NCBI RefSeq assembly: GCF_902859935.1
Contig: NZ_CADIKI010000032.1
Span: 1 to 64,000 of the forward strand
Length of the DNA stretch: 64,000 nucleotides
From: Paraburkholderia fynbosensis
GTDB taxonomy: Bacteria; Pseudomonadota; Gammaproteobacteria; Burkholderiales; Burkholderiaceae
Reading direction: 5' to 3'
A program made the position numbers and the translations under genes. This document shows, piece by piece, positions 25,402-34,165 of the stretch (its first letter is position 1; each line of letters starts with the position of its first letter). Under the pieces are notes generated by a model. It worked only from the letters and a program-made list of their open reading frames with translations, was not told the origin of the DNA and searched no databases.

Positions 25402-26250
25402 ATGCAAACACCAACCAAAGGCTTTGGAGGCAGTACGTTTTCGTTCATGTGGCGCGAGTCTGCCTTCGATGCCATGCTGAAAATGCGCGACATTGGACTG
25501 AACGATTTCGATGCCCTCGTCGTTCCCGGCCACCTATGGCCCGACGATCTCTCGCCCGCCGACCGATCGAGTCTTGCCCGCGCGTTGCGAAACGAAGGCA
25601 TTCGCATCGAATCGCTCAATCTGCCCGCACTCGACCTGAATCTCGTCAGCCGCGTCGAATCGTTCCGGCAATACTCGGTCGATCTCTATATCCGCACGAT
25701 GCAGCTCGCGGCGGAACTGGGTTGCGGCGCGGTCGTTGCGGTGCCGGGCAGAGTATCGTCGCTCTTTCCTCCGCCCTCGAAAGACTCCGAGCTTCTGCTG
25801 CGGGACAGCCTGGAACAACTGCTTCGCGTAGCGGAGCGGCTCGACCAGAAAATCTTTCTCGAGCTTCATCCGCAAACCCCGATTCCGACCACCGCCGCGA
25901 TGCTCGCGTTTCTCGACACCCTGCCTCACGAGCGACTGCTGATCGCATATGACGTCTCCAATGCAGAATTCGTCGGCGAAGACCAGGCCGACGCGATCAG
26001 ACAATGCGCGCCTCGTCTCGGTCAGCTTCATCTGTCGGACGGCACGCGCAGCCAGTGGCGTCATGACCGTGTCGGTCTCGGCTTGGTCCGCTTCGACGAG
26101 ATCCTTCGCGCAGCCGAGGACGTGAACTTTTCCGGCGTGTCGATTCTGGAAATCATCTCTTCGACGCCGCTCGACGATCTGCGCGCATCGGCGGAAGTTC
26201 TCGCGATGCACGCGGCCCCCGGACGGTCTGACGGCGAGGCACGTTCATGA
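25402..26250 (+). CDS. sugar phosphate isomerase/epimerase-like TIM-barrel protein
   Basis: A 282-residue AP-endonuclease-2/xylose-isomerase-like barrel. Metal-site strands are recognisable: 'RIESLNLPALDLNL', 'AAELGCGAVVAVPGR', 'LDQKIFLELHPQTPIP', 'LLIAYDVSNAEFVGE' and 'RLGQLHLSDGTRSQWRHDRV' (with the usual Glu, Asp, His ligands), and 'VSILEIIS' at the end. The superfamily includes sugar epimerases, 3-dehydroshikimate dehydratases and C-glycoside-cleaving enzymes, so the reaction cannot be assigned. Its stop overlaps the hydrolase start (ATGA), first gene of a three-gene operon. Confidence 0.85.
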   Translation: MQTPTKGFGGSTFSFMWRESAFDAMLKMRDIGLNDFDALVVPGHLWPDDLSPADRSSLARALRNEGIRIESLNLPALDLNLVSRVESFRQYSVDLYIRTMQLAAELGCGAVVAVPGRVSSLFPPPSKDSELLLRDSLEQLLRVAERLDQKIFLELHPQTPIPTTAAMLAFLDTLPHERLLIAYDVSNAEFVGEDQADAIRQCAPRLGQLHLSDGTRSQWRHDRVGLGLVRFDEILRAAEDVNFSGVSILEIISSTPLDDLRASAEVLAMHAAPGRSDGEARS

Positions 26251-27149
26251 TCGAAGTCACGACGCAGATGCGCTCCCATCGCGGGCAGGACGTCCGGCTG
26301 GCTTATCGCCGCAGCGGACCGCCCGACGCCCGCCCAACCGTCCTGCTGCTGCACGGATGGCCGCAAACTTCGTGGGCATGGCGACATGTCATGCCGTTGC
26401 TGAGCCGGGACTTCGATGTGATCGCGCCCGATCTTCCTGGCTTCGGCGATTCGTCCAGACCGGAAAGCGGCTTCGACAAGAAGACCATCGCGCGCAGGCT
26501 GCATGAACTGGTCGATGCGCTCGGCATCACGCAGGTCGCCGTCGTCGGACACGATCTGGGCGGACATATCGCGTACGCGTACGCCGCACAATGGCCGCAG
26601 TCGGTGAGCCATCTCGTGTTCGTCGAAAGCAGTCTCCCGTCCTTCGGGCAGGAAGAGGCGATGGACGTATCGCGCGGCGGAAGCTGGCATTTCGGCTTCA
26701 ACATGGCCGGCGACATTTCGGAGTCGCTGGTGCGGGGGCGCGAGTTCCTCTTCATCGACCACTTCGTGCATCGCGAATCCGTAGGCGTGTTCGATGCCGA
26801 CTCGATCAGTCCCGACGATATCGAGGTCTACGCCCGTGCTCTCGCACGCCCCGGCGCGTTGCGCTGCTCATTCAGCTACTACCGCACCCTGCCGCTGGAC
26901 CGGCAGGACAACGTCGTCTGGGGAAAGACACCGCTTGCCATGCCGGCACTGGCCATCGGCGCACGATGGGGCTACGGACAAGCGTCCGCCGATACGTTGC
27001 GCCGCGTGGCCGCTCACGTCACGGAGAGGTTGATCGACGATTGCGGTCATTACGTGCCCGAGGAACGGCCAGCCGAATTCGCCGAAGCCGTGCGCGAATT
27101 CATCTTCAAGCATGCCACGACGCGTCGACAAGCCCTATCGAAGCTTTGA
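26247..27149 (+). CDS. alpha/beta hydrolase, Asp-nucleophile type (epoxide hydrolase/dehalogenase-like)
   Basis: A 300-residue alpha/beta hydrolase. The oxyanion-hole motif is 'LLHGWPQTSWAW', the nucleophile elbow 'VVGHDLGGHIAY' has Asp rather than Ser, and the catalytic His lies in 'DDCGHYVPEERPAEFAEAV'. This set is typical of soluble epoxide hydrolases and haloacetate or haloalkane dehalogenases. It is translationally coupled to the upstream isomerase and followed by an MFS carrier, implying catabolism of an imported compound. The substrate is not predictable. Confidence 0.88.
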   Translation: MIEVTTQMRSHRGQDVRLAYRRSGPPDARPTVLLLHGWPQTSWAWRHVMPLLSRDFDVIAPDLPGFGDSSRPESGFDKKTIARRLHELVDALGITQVAVVGHDLGGHIAYAYAAQWPQSVSHLVFVESSLPSFGQEEAMDVSRGGSWHFGFNMAGDISESLVRGREFLFIDHFVHRESVGVFDADSISPDDIEVYARALARPGALRCSFSYYRTLPLDRQDNVVWGKTPLAMPALAIGARWGYGQASADTLRRVAAHVTERLIDDCGHYVPEERPAEFAEAVREFIFKHATTRRQALSKL

Positions 27150-27273
27150 ATAAGGCTCATCGATCCGGCTTTATGGACACCCTCAGACGATCACCCGATA
27201 CTCGACTCATGCCGGCAATCACTTCATGGCCCGGCCAGAGAATACGGAGACGTTTGTGCATAGCGATACACGG

Positions 27274-28632
27274 ATGAACGTGGAGCAGTTCATCGATTCA
27301 CAGCCCCTTTCGGCGTTCCAGAAGCGCGTTCTGGTGTTGTGCTTCCTGATCGTCGCCGTCGATGGCTTCGATACCTCGGGCATCGGCTTTCTCGGCCCTG
27401 CAATCCGCGCAGAGTGGCAAGTGGCTGCATCGGCGCTCGCGCCGCTGTTCGGCGCAGGACTGCTCGGCCTGACTGCAGGTGCATTGTTGTTCGGGCCTTT
27501 AGCGGATCGCTACGGACGCAAGCGGATCCTGATCGTGTCCATCTTTCTGTTCGGCATCGCGAGCCTCGCAACGGCCGCATCGCCCGGTCTTACCGCCCTC
27601 GTCATCGCCCGCTTCTTCACCGGTGTGGGGCTCGGCGGCGCCATGCCGAATGCGGTCACGCTGGCGCGCGAATACTCGCCGGGATCGCGGGCATCGAGCC
27701 TCGTCACGCTGATGTTCTGCGGCTTCACCATCGGTGGCGCGTTCGGCGGCCTCGCGAGTGCGCAGTTTGTCGGCATGATCGGCTGGCGCGGTGTGCTGGC
27801 GATCGGTGGCATCGCGCCGCTCCTGCTCGTACCCGTCCTCGCTGCGATGTTGCCGGAATCGCTCGGCTTCCTGCTCCTGCGCGGCACACCAAAAGATCGT
27901 CTCGTCGCAACGTCCATCGCGGACCGCATTCGCATACATGATGCGGGCCAGGTCTCGCTGTATGCCAACGCAAAGCCGCTTGATCGGACGTCGTCGGTTC
28001 GCGAGCTGTTCGCGCCCGGTACTGCACCCGTCACGCTGCTGCTGTGGACGACCTTCTTCATGCTCCTGTTGATCGTCTATCTGCTGACCAGTTGGCTGCC
28101 CGTGCTGCTCGCGGCCGCAGGCGTGTCGCTCAGGCAGGCATCGCTGATGACGATGATGTATCAGGTCGGCGCCACGATCGGCGGAATCTGGCTGGGCCGT
28201 CGCATGGACCGTTCGGACCCGCAACGTGTGCTCGCGCTGGCGTTTCTCGTCGCGACGGCGCTGATCCTGATCTGCGCGTGGTCGGAAGGATCGAAGCTCA
28301 TCATCGTCGGAACGGTGCTTGGCATAGGTTTTTGCATTGGCGGCGGCACGATTGGCGGCTACGTGCTCTCGGGTAGCTACTATCCGACCAGCAGCCGCGC
28401 CACGGGCGTGGCATGGGCCAACGCCGCAGGGCGCGTCGGCGCGGTGCTCGGCTCCATGGCGGGCGGTGCGCTGATCGGCTTCGGCGTGAACTTCGAAACG
28501 TTCTTGCTCCTGCTCGCCGTGCCAGGTGTGATCGCCACGTTGGCCATGTTCGGACTCGAACGATTGCGCCGCGACGGGCGTCGGCGGATCACTTCGATGC
28601 GCGCTCCGCCGAAACCGAGTGAGCCGGCATGA
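27274..28632 (+). CDS. MFS transporter, AAHS type
   Basis: Start set at ATG 27274 ('MNVEQFIDSQPLSAFQKRVL'); an upstream in-frame start adds 16 unlikely residues. About 452 residues, 12 helices. Family motifs are 'IVAVDGFDTSGIGFLGPAI', 'GPLADRYGRKRILI', 'LGGAMPNAVTLAREYSP' and 'SSRATGVAWANAAGRVGAV'. It differs clearly from the two closely paralogous carriers at 23.7 and 41.3 kb, so it may accept another substrate. Last gene of the isomerase-hydrolase-transporter operon; converges with a LysR gene. Confidence 0.92.
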   Translation: MNVEQFIDSQPLSAFQKRVLVLCFLIVAVDGFDTSGIGFLGPAIRAEWQVAASALAPLFGAGLLGLTAGALLFGPLADRYGRKRILIVSIFLFGIASLATAASPGLTALVIARFFTGVGLGGAMPNAVTLAREYSPGSRASSLVTLMFCGFTIGGAFGGLASAQFVGMIGWRGVLAIGGIAPLLLVPVLAAMLPESLGFLLLRGTPKDRLVATSIADRIRIHDAGQVSLYANAKPLDRTSSVRELFAPGTAPVTLLLWTTFFMLLLIVYLLTSWLPVLLAAAGVSLRQASLMTMMYQVGATIGGIWLGRRMDRSDPQRVLALAFLVATALILICAWSEGSKLIIVGTVLGIGFCIGGGTIGGYVLSGSYYPTSSRATGVAWANAAGRVGAVLGSMAGGALIGFGVNFETFLLLLAVPGVIATLAMFGLERLRRDGRRRITSMRAPPKPSEPA

Positions 28633-28647
28633 CCGATCCCGATGCAT

Positions 28648-29556
28648 TCAGCACAGTGGCGATGTTTCGAGAAACAGGTCCGCGACGACCGACCGTAACC
28701 ACCGATGCCCCGCGTCATGATGGTTGCGCGAATGCCAGTGCTGTTTCACCGCGTAAGCGGACAGATCGAACGGCAATGTGAACGAGCGAATCGACTTTTC
28801 CCGGAGCATCAAGGCTGCGAGCCGTGACGGGATCATGGCGACGAGGTCGGTGCGTGCGGCGATTTCCGCAACGCCGAGATAGCTGGGCACTTCGAGCATG
28901 ACTCTCCGGTCGAGCTGCATGCCCCGCAGGATCCGATTCAGGATGGAGTGCCCCGTTCCGGATGGTGTGACCGTGATGTGCCCTTCCGCCAGAAACTCGC
29001 TGACGCTGGGCTGATCGCTCAGGCGCGGATGGTCGGCAGCAATGATGCCGATATACGTTTCCTCCATAAGCTTCTGTTGATAGAAACCGTCGTTGAGCTG
29101 GGGCATGAATCCGATGGCCAGTTCCACCTCGCCAGATTGCAGCATGCCCGGCGTTTCGTCGGCGATGTGCGTGATCGTAAGCTTCACGTCCGGCGCGATG
29201 GATCGCAGCCGGTTGAGCCAGCGGGGCAGCAATACGTTTTGCGCGACGTCCGTCACGGCAACACGAAAGTTTCGCGCGGCCCGTTCCGGATCGAACAGCG
29301 TCCGGTATTTCGACACGGCCTCGAAGGTGGCAAGCAGGCCGAGTACCTGTTCGTAGAGGTCGACGGCAAAGGGAGTCGGTTCCATGCCGTGAGCCAAGCG
29401 CACGAACAGCGGATCGTTGTAGTGCTCGCGCAACTTTGCCAGATTGAATGACACCGTCGGCTGCGACAGGTCCAGGTTGATCGCGGCCTGCGAAACACTG
29501 CCGGCCTTGTAGGTCTCCGCGAACACGGTGAGGAGCCTGACGTCGAGTTCTGCCAT
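28648..29556 (-). CDS. LysR-family regulator, NodD/NahR-like
   Basis: Start taken at 29556 ('MAELDVRLLTVFAETYKAGS'), 302 residues. The helix-turn-helix includes 'SVSQAAINLDLSQPTVSFNL', then 'NDPLFVRLAHGMEPTPFA', typical of the NodD/NahR/LinR subgroup that senses aromatic inducers. The effector domain contains 'NFRVAVTDVAQNVLLPRWLN' and 'VELAIGFMPQLNDGFY'. It is divergent from the SDR-hydrolase operon starting at 29698, its most likely target. Inducer unknown. Confidence 0.92.
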   Translation of the reverse strand: MAELDVRLLTVFAETYKAGSVSQAAINLDLSQPTVSFNLAKLREHYNDPLFVRLAHGMEPTPFAVDLYEQVLGLLATFEAVSKYRTLFDPERAARNFRVAVTDVAQNVLLPRWLNRLRSIAPDVKLTITHIADETPGMLQSGEVELAIGFMPQLNDGFYQQKLMEETYIGIIAADHPRLSDQPSVSEFLAEGHITVTPSGTGHSILNRILRGMQLDRRVMLEVPSYLGVAEIAARTDLVAMIPSRLAALMLREKSIRSFTLPFDLSAYAVKQHWHSRNHHDAGHRWLRSVVADLFLETSPLC

Positions 29557-29697
29557 GTTTTTAACCCATCGAAAAGAGTCAACGTGCACTCGGTGGATGT
29601 TTTCAAGCTGGTGGGCTTGTCAGGTGCATCGATGAGGTTATCACCTGAGCCTGATCGCAGGCATTGCAATCCCGCATTTTTATTCGAAGGAAATCTT

Positions 29698-30471
29698 ATG
29701 AAAATAAACGCGCCAGTCGCACTGGTCACAGGCGGCAGACGTGGCATCGGCCGTGGGATCGTCTGGCGTCTTGCGGACGAAGGATTCGATATCGTCATCA
29801 ACGATCTGTTCGATGACGATGCCATGCGCGAGACGATCGACGGTGTGGAGGCCAGAGGACGCAAATGCGCGATCGCGCTCGGGGACATTGCCGCACTGGA
29901 CCAGCAGGACGATTTCGTGAATCGTGCGTGGCAAGCCTTCGGACGCATCGACACGCTCGTGAATAACGCTGGCGTTTCCGTATTGTCGCGCGGCGATCTG
30001 CTCGATGTTTCGGTCGAAAGCTATGACCGCAATCTGGACGTCAATCTTCGCGGGCCGTTCTTTCTGACCCAGCGGTTCGCCCGCCGGATGATGGACATTC
30101 CCGATCCGGAACACTATCGCTCCATCGTCTGCATCTCATCGACGAGCGCGGATACCGTCAGCATCAACCGTGGCGAGTATTGCATCTCCAAAGCGGGCCT
30201 CTCGATGATGGTCAGGCTGTTCGCCACGCGACTCGCCGCACACGGCATCGCGGTGCATGAGATTCGCCCGGGCATCATTCGCACCGACATGACAGCGGTC
30301 TCGGCGGCGAACTTCGATGAACGCATTCGCGAAGGACTCACACCGATCCGTCGCTGGGGCACGCCGGACGATATCGGTAGCGCGGTTGCTGCACTCGCCG
30401 TCGGCACGTTTTCGTTCTCGACCGGCAGCGCTTTCGAACTCGACGGGGGCATGCATATCAACCGGTTCTAG
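29698..30471 (+). CDS. short-chain dehydrogenase/reductase
   Basis: Start taken at ATG 29698 with AAGGAAA upstream; 257 residues. Classical SDR motifs are all present: 'VTGGRRGIGRGIVWRLA' for NAD(P) binding, 'DTLVNNAGVSV', the catalytic Ser in 'VCISSTSADTV' and 'YCISKAGLSMMVRLFA' for YxxxK, plus 'HEIRPGIIRTDM'. The acidic 'INDLFDDDAM' after beta-2 suggests NAD preference. It heads an operon with two alpha/beta hydrolases and is divergent from a NodD-like LysR gene. Substrate: an alcohol or keto group of the unknown catabolic compound. Confidence 0.92.
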   Translation: MKINAPVALVTGGRRGIGRGIVWRLADEGFDIVINDLFDDDAMRETIDGVEARGRKCAIALGDIAALDQQDDFVNRAWQAFGRIDTLVNNAGVSVLSRGDLLDVSVESYDRNLDVNLRGPFFLTQRFARRMMDIPDPEHYRSIVCISSTSADTVSINRGEYCISKAGLSMMVRLFATRLAAHGIAVHEIRPGIIRTDMTAVSAANFDERIREGLTPIRRWGTPDDIGSAVAALAVGTFSFSTGSAFELDGGMHINRF

Positions 30472-30520
30472 GTTTTCAGTCGCGCGTGCATCGCGCCACT
30501 CGACACTCAGGAGGTCTCAC

Positions 30521-31276
30521 ATGAAGCGAACCATCGTTCTGATACACGGCTCATGGCACTGGGGCGGCTGTTTCCAGAAAGTCGCCACGCTGCTTGCCGC
30601 GCAGGGACATCCCGTGCTGTGCCCCGATCTCAAATCCCACGGCCTCGATCCGGCACGCTACGAGCAGGTCACGGACATGACCGACTACACGGCAGCCGTC
30701 AGCGCATTGCTCGACAACGCGGCCGAACCCGTCGTCCTGCTCGGACACAGCATGGGTGGCGTCGCGCTGACCCATCTCGGCGAGCAGTACCCGGACAAGA
30801 TTAGCAAGCTCGTCTACCTGACGGCTTTCATGACTCCGCGCGACAAGTCCGCGAACGACTATCTCCTCTCCGACGGATACAGGAACGATCCTTCCGTCGC
30901 GAAGCTCTTCGATATCGTGATGCCTTCAGCGGACGGCAAGGGCGTTTCGTTGAACGTGGAAGCGCTCGCCACGGTGAGATCGTCGTTCTACGGCGATTGC
31001 AGCGACCGGGACGTCGCCGTCGCCGCTGCCAACGTCGTGCCGACGAACACGGCCGTGCCCTATCACGCCCGGACCGAAACGACGCAGGAACGATTCGGCT
31101 CGATTCCTCGCGTGTTCATCGAGTGCACGCAGGACTTTGCGCTTCCCATCGATCAGCAACGGCGCATGCAAGCCGACGTACCTGGCGCAAAGGTGGTCAC
31201 GATGAACACCAGCCACTCGCCATTCTTCTCTCAGCCAGAGCGTCTTGCTGAAATCATCGGCGCGGAAGCCGGCTAA
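30521..31276 (+). CDS. alpha/beta hydrolase, Ser-nucleophile esterase type
   Basis: A 251-residue hydrolase with AGGAGG 7 bases before the ATG. 'TIVLIHGSWHWGGCF' is the oxyanion region, 'LLGHSMGGVAL' the Ser nucleophile elbow and 'NTSHSPFFSQPERL' holds the catalytic His. This compact layout resembles the plant salicylate-binding/hydroxynitrile-lyase-like esterases and bacterial EstC. It differs from the three Asp-type hydrolases in this island, so it may cleave an ester or lactone in the same route. Second gene of the SDR operon. Confidence 0.88.
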   Translation: MKRTIVLIHGSWHWGGCFQKVATLLAAQGHPVLCPDLKSHGLDPARYEQVTDMTDYTAAVSALLDNAAEPVVLLGHSMGGVALTHLGEQYPDKISKLVYLTAFMTPRDKSANDYLLSDGYRNDPSVAKLFDIVMPSADGKGVSLNVEALATVRSSFYGDCSDRDVAVAAANVVPTNTAVPYHARTETTQERFGSIPRVFIECTQDFALPIDQQRRMQADVPGAKVVTMNTSHSPFFSQPERLAEIIGAEAG

Positions 31277-31334
31277 CACTCGCCTTGGCGCGCACCCCAA
31301 AACCTGCATGACGACATGAATCGGAAAACACGAT

Positions 31335-32219
31335 ATGACGTTCGATAGCCCACTTTCTCCCGATCATCTTCCGGACGGATTCCGCCACGACACCGCATAC
31401 GTGGAAGACGTGAAGCTGCACTATGTGACGGGTGGCCAGCCACTCGGCACGGCGCCGCTCATGCTTCTCATCCACGGCTTTCCGCAGAACTGGTGGGAAT
31501 GGAATCGCGTGCTTCGTCCGCTCGGCGAGCATTTCACCCTGATCGTTCCCGACCTGCGCGGCGTAGGCTTTTCCGACAAGACCGAATCCGGCTATACGAA
31601 GAAACAGCTTGCAGCCGATCTGTTCGGTCTGGTCCAGAGTATCGGTGACGACCCGCCGCATGTCGTGGGCCACGATATCGGCGCGATGGTCGCTTACGCC
31701 TATGCATGGCAGTTCCCCACGCGCTCGCTCACCGTCCTCGATGCCTCCATTCCTGGCGTCGGCGATTGGGACGAGATTGCATCCAGCCCGCTGCTATTTC
31801 ACTTCTCCTTTCATCAGAAGCGTTACCTTCCCGAGGCCCTGATTTGCGGTGGCCGCGAGCATATCTATATCAGCTCGTTCATCAACGATCGCATCGACAA
31901 TGCGGCGGCGATCTCCGCAATCGATATGGCCGAGTATGTTCGCGCCTATTCGCATCCCGGTGCGTTTCGGGCGGCGATGGAGATGTATCGGCAATTCCCG
32001 CAGGATGTCATCGACAATCGCAACGCACCACGATTGCCCGACTCGCTTCCGGTTCTCGCGCTCGGCGGCGACCGTCGCTGGGGACCGCACATCGTCGGGC
32101 GGATGAGCGCGGTGGCCGACAATGTGCGTGGCGGTTCGCTGCCGCGCTGCGGGCACTTTCTCGCTGAAGAGCAGCCTGAACTGCTCGTCGCCGCTCTACG
32201 CGAGTTCTGCGAGCACTAA
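31335..32219 (+). CDS. alpha/beta hydrolase, Asp-nucleophile type
   Basis: A 294-residue protein with 'LLIHGFPQNWWEWNRVLRPL', 'RGVGFSDKTESGYTKKQL', nucleophile elbow 'VVGHDIGAMVAY' (Asp) and 'RCGHFLAEEQPELL' with the catalytic His. These are epoxide-hydrolase/haloalkane-dehalogenase-like features. Third gene of the SDR operon; its stop overlaps that of the converging Gfo/Idh gene by 4 bases, showing how compact the island is. The specific reaction is unknown. Confidence 0.88.
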   Translation: MTFDSPLSPDHLPDGFRHDTAYVEDVKLHYVTGGQPLGTAPLMLLIHGFPQNWWEWNRVLRPLGEHFTLIVPDLRGVGFSDKTESGYTKKQLAADLFGLVQSIGDDPPHVVGHDIGAMVAYAYAWQFPTRSLTVLDASIPGVGDWDEIASSPLLFHFSFHQKRYLPEALICGGREHIYISSFINDRIDNAAAISAIDMAEYVRAYSHPGAFRAAMEMYRQFPQDVIDNRNAPRLPDSLPVLALGGDRRWGPHIVGRMSAVADNVRGGSLPRCGHFLAEEQPELLVAALREFCEH

Positions 32220-33262
32220 ACGAGCGAGGGCGTCGCCGGCCGCGACGTCCGCGCCGCCTCGACTACGGCGAGCGTTGCCGCAAGCGTCCGGGCAGCGTCG
32301 TGTCCGTCGATCATAGGTCGGGCGTCGCCCTTCACCACATCCAGGAAATGACGTAACTGTGCCGCGTACACGTTCTCCGCGACGCAGGAAAGGTGCGTAT
32401 CGTGAATGGGCTGATCTCGGCCTTTCTTTCCGCGATACGACCACAACGCGAGATCCGGCAGCGTGAGGGCACCATCCGTACCCGCGAAAAAATGCGTGGG
32501 TACGGGACGATAATCGAAGAGCGCGCGATCCTCGCCTGCCGTCGTGTCCCAGTTCCACGGCGCCGAAGTCGTGTCGGACAGACTGACATTGGCGAGCGCG
32601 CCGCTTGCGAGTGTCAGCGTGCACGCCGCAGAATCCTCGACCTCATGCCTACGAACCTCGTTCGACGTCACCGCCTGGACAGAGACGATTTCGCCGCACA
32701 GATGCCGAAGCAGGTCGATCTCATGAATCAGGTTAATGAGAACCGGCCCGCCACCGGGCTGACGCCGCCAGGGAACCTCGAAGTAAGCGTCGGGCTTGAC
32801 CATCAGGCACATGATGTTCGCCAGAACCAGTTTGCCGATTCTGCCGCCGTCGATCGCGTCCTTCACTGCGCGCACCGCCGGATTGTGCCGGCGATGATGC
32901 CCGACCAGCATCGCGATGCCCGCCGTGGCTGCCGCAGCGGCAAGCGTACGGGCCGCATCGAGATCGTCGGCGATGGGCTTTTCCATCAGCAGCGGCAGCT
33001 TGCGCGCGACGCACGCCAGCCCCACTTCGAGATGCGTGTGATTGGGCGTGCACACGATGACGGCATGCACATCGCCGCTCGCGAGCGCCTCGCGATAGTC
33101 GCGGTAATACGGCACGTTCAGCGCCTCCGCGTACGCGGCCGCCTCGGGCGAAGGATCGGCAATCGCCGCGAGCCTGCATGCGTCGTTGTGAGCGATTTCA
33201 TCTATATGACGCTTGCCGATCACGCCCGCGCCGATCACGGCAATATTGATTCGTTCGGCCAT
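32216..33262 (-). CDS. Gfo/Idh/MocA-family oxidoreductase
   Basis: A 348-residue NAD(P)-dependent dehydrogenase. It has a Rossmann start 'INIAVIGAGVIGKRHIDEI', 'VIVCTPNHTHLEVGLACVAR', the catalytic-lysine motif 'LLMEKPIADDL' and 'LINLIHEIDLLRHLCGE' with the second active-site region. Such enzymes oxidise or reduce a hydroxyl on sugars, inositols or pseudo-sugars. It is clearly paralogous to the protein at 40208-41242, sharing 'LVGHHRRHN' and 'INLIHEIDLLR'. Last gene of the aroE-like/dehalogenase-like operon, with no gap after the hydrolase. Confidence 0.92.
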   Translation of the reverse strand: MAERINIAVIGAGVIGKRHIDEIAHNDACRLAAIADPSPEAAAYAEALNVPYYRDYREALASGDVHAVIVCTPNHTHLEVGLACVARKLPLLMEKPIADDLDAARTLAAAAATAGIAMLVGHHRRHNPAVRAVKDAIDGGRIGKLVLANIMCLMVKPDAYFEVPWRRQPGGGPVLINLIHEIDLLRHLCGEIVSVQAVTSNEVRRHEVEDSAACTLTLASGALANVSLSDTTSAPWNWDTTAGEDRALFDYRPVPTHFFAGTDGALTLPDLALWSYRGKKGRDQPIHDTHLSCVAENVYAAQLRHFLDVVKGDARPMIDGHDAARTLAATLAVVEAARTSRPATPSLV

Positions 33263-34153
33263 TCAACTCTCCTTTGTCGGTACGTGCCGCGCGAGAAACG
33301 GAACGAGTTCGCGCAACACTTCTTCATGCGATTCTTCCGGCAACAGATGACCGCCGCCGATGCCGCATCCGCTGACGTCGTCCGCCCAGTTGCGCCAGAT
33401 GTCGATGGGCGTCGCAATCTGCCCTGCGCGCTCGCGCCTGCTCCAGAGCACGAGCACGGGGCATGCGAGCCGTGCGCCGCGCGCCCGATCGGCTGTGTCG
33501 TATTCCGAGTCCTCTTCGACTGCCGCCCGATAGTCTTCGCACATGGCGTGACGCACGTCGGGATCGCGGAAGGCGCGACGGTACGCGTCCAGCGCGATGG
33601 GATCGATGCGATCGAGACCGCCCGCCATCCTGGCCAGCGCGCGCTCGATGAACGCGTCGGGGGCCGCCGCGAGCATGCGCTCGGGAAGGTCCGCAGGCTG
33701 CGACAGGAAGAACCAGTGCCACGCATTCATCGCGAAGCGGCGATCCACGGCATCGAGCGCATCGATGATGGGCACGACCGTGAGCGATGCATAGGCCGCC
33801 ACGCGCGCCGGATGATCCAGCGCAAGCCGATATCCTGATCGCGCCCCACGGTCGTGCCCGACGATGCCAAAGCGCTCATGGCCCATCTTGCGCATCAGTT
33901 CGACCAGCGCGTGCGCGACACGGCGCTTGGTCCATCGCGGCGTGCCCGACAAGGTACGACTGTCGCCGTAACCCGGCAAGTCCGGCGCGATGACGGTATA
34001 TGAACGCGCCAGCACCGGCGCAATGTGACGCCACACGATGTGGGTTTGCGGATAGCCGTGAAGGAGCAGGACAGGCGCACCGGCGCCGCCCATTACGCCT
34101 TTGAAACGCACGTCGCCGGCTTCGATATCGAAACGGGTGAAATCATTGAACAT
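33263..34153 (-). CDS. alpha/beta hydrolase, haloacetate dehalogenase-like
   Basis: A 296-residue protein with 'LLLHGYPQTHIVWRHIAPVL', 'LPGYGDSRT', 'GIVGHDRGARSGYRLALDHP' (Asp nucleophile followed by the Arg pair seen in fluoroacetate dehalogenases), 'WHWFFLSQPADLPERML' (halide/carboxylate pocket region) and 'GGHLLPEESHEEV' for His. Among known families it is closest to haloacetate dehalogenase DehH1. In this island a natural substrate other than a halo-acid is possible. It sits between the AroE-like and Gfo/Idh genes in one operon. Confidence 0.88.
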   Translation of the reverse strand: MFNDFTRFDIEAGDVRFKGVMGGAGAPVLLLHGYPQTHIVWRHIAPVLARSYTVIAPDLPGYGDSRTLSGTPRWTKRRVAHALVELMRKMGHERFGIVGHDRGARSGYRLALDHPARVAAYASLTVVPIIDALDAVDRRFAMNAWHWFFLSQPADLPERMLAAAPDAFIERALARMAGGLDRIDPIALDAYRRAFRDPDVRHAMCEDYRAAVEEDSEYDTADRARGARLACPVLVLWSRRERAGQIATPIDIWRNWADDVSGCGIGGGHLLPEESHEEVLRELVPFLARHVPTKES

Positions 34154-34165
34154 CGCGAGTCCTCG

